A stretch of DNA of 64,000 nt from Ignavibacteria bacterium (GCA_016720145.1 JADJXV010000001.1:1-64000); one strand, 5' to 3'. Counted from the stretch's first letter, positions 1 through 10,082 are shown. Translations and numbers: made by a program. Notes: a model not told the origin generated them from the letters alone.

Positions 1-120
1 GGTTTGCGGGCGGTGCAGGAAATGCCCGGTCATGCTGATATTTCGACGACACAGATTTATACGCATATTGATCGGGATTATATCAAGGAAGTGCATCGGA
101 TCTTTCATCCAAGCGGGTGA
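1..120 (+). CDS. xerD: Tyrosine recombinase XerC/XerD-type, C-terminal fragment
   Basis: This is the last 39 codons of a gene that starts before the window. The frame reads LRAVQEMPGHADIST, then the TTQIYTHID block, and ends with VHRIFHPSG. This is the classic end of Xer recombinases: the conserved His of the GHADIST motif and the nucleophilic Tyr of IYTH are both visible, and the HP-rich ending resembles XerD more than XerC. The family resolves chromosome dimers at dif together with a partner Xer protein and FtsK. It could also be another Xer-like integrase, because only the C-terminus can be seen. Confidence 0.8.
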   Translation, partial: GLRAVQEMPGHADISTTQIYTHIDRDYIKEVHRIFHPSG

Positions 121-209
121 GAATAAAAGCATAGGACGAATTGGAGAGATTAAATCTTATTTTTGTAAAATACTAATTATTGTTGTAGAAAATATACTAC
201 TTAACATCA

Positions 210-2129
210 ATGAACGAAATTGAAATTACTAATCTGTTGATACAAGCTGATTCGGAATCAACGAAAGGCAATTACGTTGAATCTGATAAAATTGTACATC
301 TCGTGATGGAGCAGGTGGACTCATTATCAGATCAGTATGCTTATGCGTTAGCAGTATTAGCGACGACTGAAGATCTGCGTGGCAATCATGATCGAGCACT
401 AGTACTTGCAAATGAGGCTTTACAATTGGCCGATAAGAATAATCATACAAATAGCAAAGCCAAGGCATTGAACACGTTAGGGAAAATTTATTTACATATA
501 GGATCGTATGAATTAGCGCTTGATAACTTCTATAAAGCTCTTGCATTATACCAAAGTCGAGAAGATCCTGTATTAGTAGCATTAGTAACCGGAAATATTG
601 GAGTTACTTTTGTGAGTCTAGGAAAATATGATAGTGCATTAGAATGTTATTTGCAAGCATTGGCTGTGTATGAAAAAACCGATGATTCAGCAAAACAGGC
701 GATGGTTTTAGGTAATATAGGTGTCGCTTATCGTCATCTTGGGACATACGATAAGGCAATAGAATACTATACAAAGTCTCTTGTTCTATATGACGAACTA
801 TCTGATAATTCAGGAATTGCAAGGATTACCGGCAATATTGCAAATTTATACACAGCTCTTGAATCGTATGATAAGGCACTCGAATACTACATCAAAGCAC
901 TTGATGTCCATCTCGCTCTTGGGTCGAATACCAATGCTGCTCGAGTGATTGGGAATATTGGTGGAGTATATTATTCATTGGATATGTTTGACAAATCATT
1001 GGAGTATTTCAAACGTGCTTTATCACTCCATGAAAATCTTGGAGAAAAATCAGGAATAGTCCGTGCAATTGGAAATATCGCAAATGTATATGTAGCAACA
1101 GGTTCGTACAATCAGGCGTTGGAATATTTTACAAAAGCACTCGCTTTACATGAAGAATTAGGTGAAAAATCAGGCATTGCAATCATTACCGGGAATATTG
1201 CTGAACTGTATGCTGATGAAAAATTCGATGGATATTCTCCTCTCCTTGCAGAAAAATACTTTCTTCAATCGATTGCATTGAGCGAAGAGCTTGGCCGAAA
1301 ACAAAGCTTATATGAATTACTTAAAATGCTTTCGTCATTATTAGAAAAAACAAATCGCAATTCTGAGGCATTTGAATATTTTAAAAAATTCTATGCTTTA
1401 GAAAAAGAAGTACAATCTGAGGAAACCAAAAAGCTGGCACAGAAAGCAGCGTATGAGCGACAAATCGGAGAAATGCAACGGGAGCAGGAGGTGACAGAAC
1501 GTATTCTTCATAATATTTTACCAAAAGAAATAGCTATTCGAATCAGACGTGGAGACCAGAAAATCGTTGAAAATTTTGATAGTGTATCTGTGCTCTTTGC
1601 TGATATTGTTGGATTTACTGAGATATCAGAACGAATTTCACCGGAGGAGCTTGTTGATGGATTAGACAAAATATTCAATACGTTTGACGCATTAGCTGAA
1701 AAACATGGATGTGAGAAAATCAAGACTATTGGAGACTGCTATATGGTAGTGGCCGGCTTGCCAATACAGTGTGATAATCACGCAGAACGTTTGGCAGCTT
1801 TATCGATCGATATGCTCGCATCCATAGAGAAAATGAAGAATCTGATTGATGGTGTTTCGATCAATATGAGAATCGGAGTACATTCCGGAAGTGTCGTCGC
1901 TGGAATTATAGGTAAGAATAAGTATTCGTACGATTTATGGGGAGATGCAGTGAATTTAGCAAGTAGAATGGAATCTCATGGAGTAGCAGGAAAAATTCAT
2001 GTAAGCGAATCATTCGTAAAATCATTAGGTAATACTTTATATGAGTTTACACTACGGGGAGAAATGGGAATAAAAGGTAAGGGAGATATGAAAACATATT
2101 TCCTGAATCATACCGCATTAACTATATAA
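210..2129 (+). CDS. TPR-repeat class III adenylate cyclase
   Basis: A 639-residue protein. Roughly residues 15-420 are tandem tetratricopeptide repeats, each with a recurring YDKALEYY-type helix. A short coiled coil leads to an HNILPKEIA linker and then a class III cyclase catalytic domain (about 445-635). The metal-binding aspartates are D465 (FADIVGF) and D509 (KTIGD). The adenine-selecting pair is K505 (KIKTIGD) and D575 (YDLWGD), so ATP rather than GTP is the expected substrate. There is no signal peptide or membrane segment, so it is probably cytosolic and controlled by protein contacts through the TPRs. It stands alone after the Xer fragment. The start ATG follows an AT-rich leader. Confidence 0.9.
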   Translation: MNEIEITNLLIQADSESTKGNYVESDKIVHLVMEQVDSLSDQYAYALAVLATTEDLRGNHDRALVLANEALQLADKNNHTNSKAKALNTLGKIYLHIGSYELALDNFYKALALYQSREDPVLVALVTGNIGVTFVSLGKYDSALECYLQALAVYEKTDDSAKQAMVLGNIGVAYRHLGTYDKAIEYYTKSLVLYDELSDNSGIARITGNIANLYTALESYDKALEYYIKALDVHLALGSNTNAARVIGNIGGVYYSLDMFDKSLEYFKRALSLHENLGEKSGIVRAIGNIANVYVATGSYNQALEYFTKALALHEELGEKSGIAIITGNIAELYADEKFDGYSPLLAEKYFLQSIALSEELGRKQSLYELLKMLSSLLEKTNRNSEAFEYFKKFYALEKEVQSEETKKLAQKAAYERQIGEMQREQEVTERILHNILPKEIAIRIRRGDQKIVENFDSVSVLFADIVGFTEISERISPEELVDGLDKIFNTFDALAEKHGCEKIKTIGDCYMVVAGLPIQCDNHAERLAALSIDMLASIEKMKNLIDGVSINMRIGVHSGSVVAGIIGKNKYSYDLWGDAVNLASRMESHGVAGKIHVSESFVKSLGNTLYEFTLRGEMGIKGKGDMKTYFLNHTALTI

Positions 2130-2173
2130 TAATTATAGCTATTGCTTTTCTTGCAATTTTCTTTGAATCTAAC

Positions 2174-2199
2174 TCCGGTATGAAGTGTATCATACCGGA
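2174..2199. other. Perfect 10-bp stem-loop between convergent genes
   Basis: TCCGGTATGA and its exact reverse complement TCATACCGGA enclose a 6-base loop, just after the cyclase gene. Neither strand shows a T-run after the stem, so it is not a typical intrinsic terminator. It may act as a 3' mRNA-stabilising or bidirectional termination hairpin. Confidence 0.5.
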
Positions 2200-2226
2200 A
2201 TCAGCAATGTAATGTAAAGAATTTTA

Positions 2227-2748
2227 TTATACTTCTCCCCCTAAACCACTACAGTCATCATATTGTATAATGTTACGACCATTATTACTACCGCTATCCC
2301 AATCAGCCTGATTAACTTGACCAAGATTAAACGTAAAGTTCGCGGGAGTACCATGTTCGTTATACGTTTGTAAACCTTCATTTCCATTAATTCCACACGC
2401 TGAATTAGTACTTGTCGGAGTCCGAGGACAAGTCATAGCCATTTTGTAAACATTACCTTGAGTATCTGTCCAAGTACAAAATATTCTATTATTTGTTTGA
2501 GAAGTAAAGCTACCAGTGCTATTCTGCTATTTGCGAACCGATAGTAGTTCCTGAAGATGCTGTCATATTATCAAAAGCTTCACATGTAATATTTGTGCAA
2601 ATTACTTGATAGGAAGTCAAGTTGTTTATCGTTACATTTACTCAGTACTATATTGTTTGTTCGTATTATTAATAAAATTTGAATTCTGAATATTGCTTGA
2701 TATCTCATAATTAGGATACCAATGATTATGATTTTTGAGAATATATCT
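2227..2748 (-). pseudogene. Decayed gene, unknown secreted-type protein
   Basis: On the minus strand three short open stretches follow one another in different frames and read as one low-complexity, Asn/Thr/Ser/Cys-containing protein: one ending near NNTNKQYSTE, one containing TINNLTSYQVICTN, and one containing FCTWTDTQGNVYKMAMTCP. Frame changes fall near 2643 and 2525. The last piece is open for about 100 codons and contains ten or so regularly placed polar motifs but no family I recognise. The composition resembles an exported surface protein. It may be a true relic or another gene broken by indel errors. Nothing in the neighbourhood indicates a role. Confidence 0.35.
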
Positions 2749-2751
2749 ATC

Positions 2752-3096
2752 TCACTGAATTGAGGATAAATTTGTCAGAATCAGTTGGGTAAGTATTTTA
2801 GCTTGTATCCATAATAATCCTTTAAGAGTGAGAAATGCTATAAGAGCTAATTCTAACGATGTCGAGAACCATTTACTTACAGAACAATAATGTTGTAAAT
2901 TAATGAATTTATTTATATCATATAGTTCGAAATCTAAAATGAAGGAAACTATGATTGAAACTATCACTAATGTGAACTTACACAAGTTGTTAAATACCTG
3001 AATTGCGGTTAAGTATGCAAGCTTTGCATTTTTATAAATCAGTATTGTTATTTGTGTTATATACATTTGAAAATGCAAAATGAGCTTCTGACGCAA
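2752..3096 (-). CDS. Hypothetical hydrophobic protein
   Basis: A 114-codon frame with two hydrophobic stretches (about residues 42-54 and 82-98) that could be membrane helices. It lies directly upstream of the decayed gene on the same strand, and its frame continues past the TGA stop into the first piece of that relic. It could therefore be the 5' portion of the same broken gene. No recognisable domain; in AT-rich DNA a chance frame of this length is possible. Confidence 0.25.
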   Translation of the reverse strand: MRQKLILHFQMYITQITILIYKNAKLAYLTAIQVFNNLCKFTLVIVSIIVSFILDFELYDINKFINLQHYCSVSKWFSTSLELALIAFLTLKGLLWIQAKILTQLILTNLSSIQ

Positions 3097-3102
3097 TAAA
3101 AA

Positions 3103-3137
3103 AACCCCTTTGCAAGTATTTAATTTGCAAAAGGGTT
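3103..3137 (-). terminator. Rho-independent terminator downstream of tRNA-Lys
   Basis: Reading on the minus strand, AACCCTTTTGCAA and TTGCAAAGGGGTT form a stem of about 13 bp with an 8-9 base loop, followed by a run of seven T. It lies right after the tRNA-Lys gene. Confidence 0.8.
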
Positions 3138-3145
3138 AATGGCTG

Positions 3146-3219
3146 TGCTCCCTGGGGGACTCGAACCCCCGGCCCATTGATTAAGAGTCAATTGCTCTAG
3201 CCAGCTGAGCTAAGGAAGC
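3146..3219 (-). tRNA. tRNA-Lys (anticodon CTT)
   Basis: The minus strand folds as a cloverleaf. The acceptor stem is GCTTCCT/AGGGAGC with one G-T pair, and the discriminator base is A. The D-loop region is TAGCTCAGCTGGCTAGAGC. The anticodon stem-loop has loop CTCTTAA, giving anticodon CTT (Lys). The T arm is CCGGG GGTTCGAGT CCCCC-like. No CCA is encoded. It has its own terminator downstream. Confidence 0.93.
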
Positions 3220-3377
3220 GTTGCAAACTTACGGAAATGATTTTGAACAGGGAAGAAGATTTGTGTAATTCTTTCATGGTTTGAACATGCCAAATGACAA
3301 CTGAAAGCGAAAAACGTCGTAATTTTGTGAGCAAAATTGTCCGTCCAACCTCAAATCATTTCTGAAAGACTCGCTCA

Positions 3378-6245
3378 ATGAACCCAAAAATGTTCGCCTC
3401 CGACCGATTTGTCAATCGTCATATCGGCCCGGATTCTCTTGAAACTAAGCACATGCTCCATGTCATCGGAGCTGACTCGATTGACCAGCTTATCGACCAA
3501 ACTGTTCCCGCCGCTATCCGACTCAAAACCCCACTTTCCGGCGTACAAGCGCAAACCGAAACCGAATTTCTCACTAATCTCCGCACGGTAGCTGCCAAAA
3601 ATAAAGTACTCAAGTCCTATATTGGTATGGGATATTATGATTGTACCACACCACCGGTGATACTCAGGAATGTACTCGAAAATCCCGGATGGTACACCCA
3701 ATACACACCGTATCAAGCTGAAATCGCCCAAGGCAGACTCGAAGCATTGCTCAATTTCCAAACGATGATCCTCGACCTTACCGGTATGGAAATCGCAAAC
3801 GCATCGCTTCTCGATGAAGCGACCGCCGCCGCTGAAGCAATGCATCTCTTCCATGCTTCACGACCCAAAGAAGCCGCTGACAAACACGCCTTCTTCGTGT
3901 CCGACCGATGCTTCCCGCAGACTATCGATCTCCTCAAAACACGTTCAGCGCCGCTTGGTATCGAACTCATCATCGGCAATCATCAGTCCGTTGATTGGTC
4001 AAAAGTCTTTGGAGCTTTGGTGCAATATCCAGATGGAAATGGTTCAATTGAAAATTACACAGACTTTTGCGCCACTGCACATGCTAATCATGCTTTTGTC
4101 GCCGTCGCAGCTGATCTCATGTCACTCGTCCTGCTTACTCCGCCAGGTGAATTCGGAGCTGATGTCGTCGTTGGCTCGGCTCAACGCTTCGGCGTGCCAA
4201 TGGGTTATGGCGGTCCTCACGCTGCATACTTTGCAACGAAAGAAGACTTCAAACGCCAAATGCCCGGCAGAATTATCGGTGTGTCAATTGATGCGACCGG
4301 TAAGCCCGCACTTCGTATGGCTCTCCAAACCCGCGAACAGCATATTCGCCGAGACAAAGCAACGAGTAATATCTGTACTGCTCAGGTTTTGCTGGCCGTT
4401 ATGGCAAGTATGTATGGAGTGTATCATGGTCCGTCCGGTCTTCGCCAGATCGCAGAACGTATTCATGCCTTGACGTCAATGCTAGCAAGTGCAGCCACAA
4501 CTATTGGTTTCAATTTAGTGAATTCTACCTTTTTCGATACTCTCACTTTTTCAGATGTGAATATTGAAGCATTACGTTCGATTGCTGAGAAAAATGGTAT
4601 GAATTTCCGCTATGATTTGAATGGAAACTTTGGTATATCTCTCGATGAAACAACGACCTACGCGGATGTACAGCAAATATTATTTGTTCTTGGTGAGGCA
4701 ATTAACAATCATACAATATCGGGTTCGCGTTCGGTTGTTGTTGGCTTGCCAAGTGAATTATTACGTACTTCTGAATTCATGTCGCATACGGTATTCAATA
4801 AATACCTCTCCGAACAAGAAATGACACGGTATATGAAGTCATTGGAAAATAAAGATTTGTCGTTGGTGCATTCGATGATCCCGCTTGGAAGCTGTACCAT
4901 GAAATTGAACGCGACAGCAGAGATGATTCCGGTTACTTGGCGAGAATTCGGAGCGATTCATCCGTTCGCTCCTCTAGACCAAACTGAAGGTTATCAGGAA
5001 ATTTTCAAATCCCTTGAAGCTGCTCTTTGCGAAATTACCGGTTTTGATGCCATGAGCTTGCAACCAAATTCCGGCGCTCAAGGTGAATATGCCGGACTTA
5101 TGGCAATTCGAGAATATCATCTCTCCCGTGGCGATTCGCATCGAAATGTATCATTAATCCCATCCTCCGCGCACGGCACGAATCCTGCAAGCGCGGTGAT
5201 GGCAGGGATGAAAGTAGTAGTTACCAAATGTGACGATATGGGGAATATCGATGTGCCGGACTTGCTTGCCAAAGCTGAACTCCACAAAGACAACCTCTCG
5301 TGCCTCATGGTGACCTATCCTTCGACACACGGTGTATTCGAAGAATCAATCGTCGAGATTTGTGAAATTATTCATGCCCGAGGCGGGCAAGTCTATATGG
5401 ATGGGGCAAATATGAACGCGCAAGTCGGTCTGACTTCTCCACGCAACATCGGCGCCGATGTGTGCCATCTCAATCTTCACAAAACATTCTGTATCCCGCA
5501 TGGTGGAGGCGGACCGGGTATGGGACCAATCGGAGTTCGTGAACATCTTGCGCCATTCCTTCCTTCACATGCGGTGGTGGATAATGGTCGCTCAATTGCA
5601 TCAGCAGTTTCGGCCGCTCCGTGGGGGAGTTCGAGTATTTTGTTGATTTCCTGGGCGTATATCCAAATGATGGGGAGCGATGGACTTACACTTGCTACCA
5701 AGTATGCAATTCTCAACGCAAATTATATAAAATCACGACTCGAAAAACATTTCCCGATTCTCTATCAGGGTTCGAATGGTCGAGTCGCTCACGAAATGAT
5801 CGTCGATATGCGCAAATTCAAACAAACAGCTGGCATCGAAGTAGGCGATATCGCTAAACGCCTGATGGACTACGGTTTCCATGCGCCGACGGTGTCTTTC
5901 CCCGTCGCCGGTACGCTCATGATTGAGCCGACAGAAAGCGAACCTATGGATGAAATCGACCGTTTTTGTGATGCACTAATCATGATCGGACGTGAAATCG
6001 AGGAAATTGCAAATGGTACGCAAAGCCGCGAAGACAATATGCTCAAAAACGCTCCTCACACCGTAAGTGTCGTGACCGCTGACGAATGGACACATGGCTA
6101 CACAAGAAATCAAGCAGCGTTCCCGCTTCCTTGGGTACGCGACCGCAAATTCTGGCCATCGGTGAGCAGGGTAAATGATACCCACGGCGACCGCACACTT
6201 ATCTGCGCCTGTCCTCCAACTTCGGACTACGAAACGTTAGATTAA
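3378..6245 (+). CDS. gcvP: Glycine dehydrogenase (decarboxylating), P-protein
   Basis: A 955-residue single-chain P-protein of the glycine cleavage system, of normal length for the fused alpha/beta type. It decarboxylates glycine with pyridoxal phosphate and transfers the aminomethyl group to lipoylated GcvH. The PLP lysine is K702 in the motif HLNLHKTFCIPHGGGGPG. Other family blocks are RHIGPD at the N-terminus, MIPLGSCTMKLN in mid-protein and SSAHGTNPASA. The frame is uninterrupted. The ATG start gives the usual N-terminus. It stands alone between tRNA-Lys and a strong terminator; gcvT and gcvH are not in the window. Confidence 0.97.
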   Translation: MNPKMFASDRFVNRHIGPDSLETKHMLHVIGADSIDQLIDQTVPAAIRLKTPLSGVQAQTETEFLTNLRTVAAKNKVLKSYIGMGYYDCTTPPVILRNVLENPGWYTQYTPYQAEIAQGRLEALLNFQTMILDLTGMEIANASLLDEATAAAEAMHLFHASRPKEAADKHAFFVSDRCFPQTIDLLKTRSAPLGIELIIGNHQSVDWSKVFGALVQYPDGNGSIENYTDFCATAHANHAFVAVAADLMSLVLLTPPGEFGADVVVGSAQRFGVPMGYGGPHAAYFATKEDFKRQMPGRIIGVSIDATGKPALRMALQTREQHIRRDKATSNICTAQVLLAVMASMYGVYHGPSGLRQIAERIHALTSMLASAATTIGFNLVNSTFFDTLTFSDVNIEALRSIAEKNGMNFRYDLNGNFGISLDETTTYADVQQILFVLGEAINNHTISGSRSVVVGLPSELLRTSEFMSHTVFNKYLSEQEMTRYMKSLENKDLSLVHSMIPLGSCTMKLNATAEMIPVTWREFGAIHPFAPLDQTEGYQEIFKSLEAALCEITGFDAMSLQPNSGAQGEYAGLMAIREYHLSRGDSHRNVSLIPSSAHGTNPASAVMAGMKVVVTKCDDMGNIDVPDLLAKAELHKDNLSCLMVTYPSTHGVFEESIVEICEIIHARGGQVYMDGANMNAQVGLTSPRNIGADVCHLNLHKTFCIPHGGGGPGMGPIGVREHLAPFLPSHAVVDNGRSIASAVSAAPWGSSSILLISWAYIQMMGSDGLTLATKYAILNANYIKSRLEKHFPILYQGSNGRVAHEMIVDMRKFKQTAGIEVGDIAKRLMDYGFHAPTVSFPVAGTLMIEPTESEPMDEIDRFCDALIMIGREIEEIANGTQSREDNMLKNAPHTVSVVTADEWTHGYTRNQAAFPLPWVRDRKFWPSVSRVNDTHGDRTLICACPPTSDYETLD

Positions 6246-6265
6246 TTCCTATCTATATGAATTAG

Positions 6266-6292
6266 AAAGCCGTTCTCAACAGAACGGCTTTT
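6266..6292 (+). terminator. Rho-independent terminator of gcvP
   Basis: AAAGCCGTTCT and AGAACGGCTTT form an 11-bp perfect stem with a 4-base loop, followed by a T-run, 20 bases after the gcvP stop codon. Confidence 0.92.
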
Positions 6293-6301
6293 TTTATATG
6301 T

Positions 6302-6460
6302 TCATCCCAGCAGTATGAAACATTTATAGAGAAATGGATGGTATTTATAATCCCTCATCCCAGTGGGATGAAATGTTTATAGCATATAGGATGGCTATTA
6401 TGAATCTTCATTCCAGCGGGATGAAACGTTTGGAGAACATTGATAGATATTAATAATACA
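6302..6460. repeat. Three tandem 53-bp repeats with palindromic core
   Basis: Copies begin at 6302, 6355 and 6408, exactly 53 bases apart. Each starts TCATCCCAGYGGGATGAAA or a close variant and continues with a diverged spacer. The core ATCCC-AG-TGGGAT is an inverted repeat. A fourth, isolated core (ATCCCTCTGGGAT) lies at 6531-6543. This resembles short interspersed palindromic elements of FCB-group genomes. The stretch 6293-6778 holds nothing else I can support; a small open frame here just translates the repeats. Confidence 0.75.
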
Positions 6461-6778
6461 AATAAGTTATGTTTTTCGATTCCTTTTGGAACCTTCATTT
6501 TCATTGAACATACGTTTCTACAAACGTTGTATCCCTCTGGGATAGAAGATTTCTATTTTCAAAGCTTCGTTCATTGTAATAAATCATCTTCAATCATAAA
6601 AAATCATCGAAATCTGCATGCCATCAACACCTCATTGGTTTCTAATGCACCATCTCAATTATTTCTTGCAACACACAAACGCTTTTTGTAATTTGTCTGT
6701 AAGGAATTACAAATTATTACAATAGGTTATCGATTCGCTGCTATCGGCTGTTCATAACATTTAAAAAGGATATTTTTC

Positions 6779-9700
6779 ATGAGAATTATTCTACTGTTTG
6801 CACTACTTCTCCTAACGTTTTTCACTCAAGCATCAGCTTAGCATGAAGCGGATAATTGGTTCTTTGGTGACAACAATTCAATTTCATTTCAATCAGGCTC
6901 ACCGGTAATTACACTCGGTGGACAAATCAATACCCGCGAAGGTGTGGCTTCAATTTCAGATAAAAAGACGGGTGCTTTGCTCTTCTACACCGACGGCATA
7001 ACAGTGTGGAATAGCCAACATGAAGTAATGACCGGTGGTACATCGCTCAAGGGTGGATCATCCTCGACTCAAAGTGCACTTATCATTCCAAATCCTGCTA
7101 ACATCCAACAATACTATTTATTTACCGTTCCCGAGTATGAGTCCGGCGAAAGTACGCTCTATTACTCAATTGTTAATATGGCTACTCCCAAAGGAGAAGT
7201 AATCGCGAAAAATACACCGCTTTATACTAATGTTTCCGAGAAATTAACAGGTACACTCGACTGCGACGGAAGTGGTTTTTGGATCGTCGCTCATCATGTG
7301 AGTAACAGTGAATTTTATTCATTTCATATCACTTCAACAGGAGTCAGCTCTGCTCCAATTGTCTCTAGGCATACGGCTGATAATTCCGATTATCGGGCGG
7401 GTTATATGAAAATTTCACCTGACCGAACAAAGATTGCACTCGCTTCACAGATTCCGACCGGTTATCTTGCGCTCGCTACTTTCAGCCCTCTGACCGGTAT
7501 GATATCAGGTTATCTGACGATCAGCGACGGCGGTAATACGTGCCCGCTTTTTACTTACGGACTTGCTTTTTCGCCGGACAATTCTAAGCTCTATGCAACA
7601 GGATTACTCAGTTCGATTTTTCAGTATGAAATTAATCTCCCTACCGAGACTGCTATCCGTAACTCTCAATCAATTCTCAATATTACGGGAGGTGGCTTGC
7701 AGCTCGCACCCGATGGTAAAATCTATATTGCGCAAGAGAATACTCGTTATCTTGGTAGAATCGACCTCCCGAATCTCAAGGGCGATGCTTGTATGTACAA
7801 GCAGGATGTGATTGCATTACCACGACTTGCGTTGCTCGGACTGCCTAATTGTCTCGATTATATTTTCAATCAAGTTGGTCAGCCGGGAATTTCACGATGT
7901 TCTACTCCGATTGCCATGATCAAATCCGACTCAGGTTGCTACGGATATCCACTTGTTTTTACTGAACTAAGTACTAATGCGACAAAGCGTACTTGGACAT
8001 TCACCGGTGGTACTCCAAGTACGAGTACTGCCATGAGCGAGTCGGTCACCTACCCAGCACCGGGGAAGTATCCAATACGATTAGTCGTTGAAAATGCTAT
8101 GGGTAGCGATACTGCATATTCAGAAGCGACCATATTTCCAAATCCTGTAGCCACTGCCGGATTTGACAAGACAATTTGCTCAGGGGCGACTGCTCATATA
8201 GGCGCTCCACCTACAATCGGTGAAACGTATTCTTGGTTTCCGGCTACTGCGCTTGATGATCCGACAAAGTCATCACCGATGGCAACTCCAAGTAATACAA
8301 CACAATACATCCTCACCGTCGTCAGTGAACATGGATGTTATGCTCACGATACCGTCAACGTCACGGTAGGGAGTATCATCGCAAAAGTATCAAATGACAC
8401 ATCGATTTGTGAAGGAAAACACGCACAACTCACCGCAAGCGGAGGAACGAACTATGAATGGTCACCGGCTGAGGGTTTAAGTGATTCAACAATTGAAAAT
8501 CCAATTGCAATTCCTTTGAAAACAACTATCTACAAGGTTCGTGTGTCAAGCGGTACCTGCCAAGACTCCGCCACCGTCACCATCACGGTCAACCCACAGC
8601 CAACAGCTAATGCAGGGCAAGACCAATCCATCTGCGCAGGAAACAGCACACCTATCGGGGAAGCGCCAAAGGCAGGGAATATGTATTTGTGGCAGCCGTC
8701 AGCCGGACTTTCTTCTGAGACTATTGCTAATCCTACCGCATCTCCAACGATTTCAACGCAATATGTACTCACTGTCACTGGTGCGGGTGGGTGTATAGCC
8801 ACCGATACTGTCATAGTCACGGTTGGAAATTTGAAAGCAAGCGTATCAGCTGATACGACTATCTGCTCCAGAGCGAATGTGCAATTATTTGCAAGTGGTG
8901 GAGCAAATTATGAGTGGTTCCCCAAAAGCGGTTTGAGCGATGCATTTATTCCAAATCCAATTGCAAGCCCAAATATATCAACCACCTACAAAGTAGTTAT
9001 TACGATGGGTGTTTGCGTTGATTCAGCATTCACAACGATTACGATCGACTCACTTTCGTTTGCAAAAGCAGGTGGAGACCTCAACATCTGCGAGGGTGAT
9101 GAGGCGCTGATTGGTGCACAATCTGTTCCCGGGAATCTTTATCAGTGGAGTCCTCTCACGGGAGTCAAAGACCCCAATTCTGCGCAAACCATTGTTACGC
9201 CACAAGCTACGACTATGTATACTGTTCAGGTGACGACCCCAACCGGATGTACAACTACCGATGAAGTGAGCGTAAGTGTTTTTCCGAAAATTAGCCATGC
9301 TTTCACGTTAACACCAGACATGGTGGTCATTTTACCCGGCGCGCCGTTTAGGACTGTATTACACGTTCCGACTGGTGTCAGTACGTGGGAAATTCGGTTG
9401 AAGTATGGTTCGTTGTTAGCAGAGTTTCAAGGAGTGAATACTCTGTCTAGCACTCTGCAACTCAATCTAATTAAAGAACATAACGGTGAATTGACATTGC
9501 ACGGCACGGGTGAAAACGGGGAAGTGGAATTGAATTTCAAAGCATTCTTACCACACAACTCCGACACTGTTTTTGCAATGAATCTCATCATCGACACCGC
9601 ACAAACCGCACAATGCGACCGTGCAACAGGGCAGGGCACCAAACTCCTGCTCGACGCATATTGCGGCAAATACTTCCGCATGGTGAGCAGCACCGGCAAG

Positions 9701-9931
9701 CAATATTTCTTGACCGTCAAAGAAAAAAGCATCGACTTCGGCGTAGGACTTTCAGGGAAGGTTAGTTTGGAAGTGTTTGATTATGTAGGGAATTCTGTTC
9801 TTGTAGTGTCGGATGGTGCGCTTGAAGCCGGTGAGTATTCTGCTGAGCTTGACTTGCCGGTGGGTGTGTATTATTGTCGGATGCGGGCTGGGATGTATGA
9901 ATATGTTGGGAAGGTGTTTGTAAGATTTTAA
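6779..9931 (+). CDS. PKD/Ig-repeat surface protein with T9SS-like C-terminus, interrupted by amber codon
   Basis: The frame starts at ATG 6779 with a signal peptide (MRIILLFALLLL...QASA). A TAG at 6839-6841 lies exactly where the first mature residue, usually Gln, would be. It then stays open to 9931 (1050 codons in all). The first 300 residues match the 'NWFFGDNNSISF...LLFYTDGITVWNS' domain of gliding-motility-associated proteins, a seven-bladed-like module. A PKD domain follows, then at least five Ig-like repeats of pattern TICxG...YxWxPxxGLxxxxxxNPxAxP. The C-terminus (VYYCRMRAGMYEYVGKVFVRF-like) resembles a T9SS sorting domain, which implies export and surface attachment. With the stop, translation could begin only downstream, at GTG 6944, without a signal. 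The stop is either a real nonsense mutation (CAG to TAG) or a sequence error. Confidence 0.8.
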
Positions 9932-10082
9932 CACAAAGGACACGAAGGTAAGCACAAAGTACACAATAAGATAGGTGTATTTGTAGTATTCTTTGTGGCT
10001 TAACTTTGTGCCTTTGTGTTAAAAAAATCACCTGCACGATGTACTACACAATGAGTTTTTAACACAAAGGCAAAAGAAACCA
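9932..10082. repeat. Interspersed inverted repeat (AACACAAAGG family)
   Basis: AACACAAAGGACACGAAGGTAAG near 9931 is mirrored by CTTAACTTTGTGCCTTTGTGTT at about 10000-10022, making a long imperfect hairpin. A third copy, AACACAAAGGCAAAAGAAA, starts near 10060. This is the kind of short repeat scattered in many bacterial genomes. Its position after a stop codon suggests it also serves as a transcript end. Confidence 0.6.

Noticed and set aside
3375..3854. 159-codon minus-strand frame opposite gcvP
   Set aside because: It lies entirely within a well-conserved gcvP gene and has no recognisable domain. Long shadow frames are common opposite such genes.
3814..4473. 219-codon plus-strand frame inside gcvP
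   Set aside because: It is out of frame with gcvP, has no ribosome-binding site, and its translation resembles no family.
6302..6460. CRISPR array
   Set aside because: Only three units, palindromic core with poorly conserved flanks and no cas genes anywhere in the window.
6440..6691. 83-codon frame over the 53-bp repeats
   Set aside because: It simply translates repeat and AT-rich sequence; no ribosome-binding site.
6839..6841. Recoding of TAG or TAA as an amino acid in this organism
   Set aside because: Many intact genes in the window end with TAA, TAG and TGA at expected positions, so the standard code applies; isolated stops are better explained as mutation or error.
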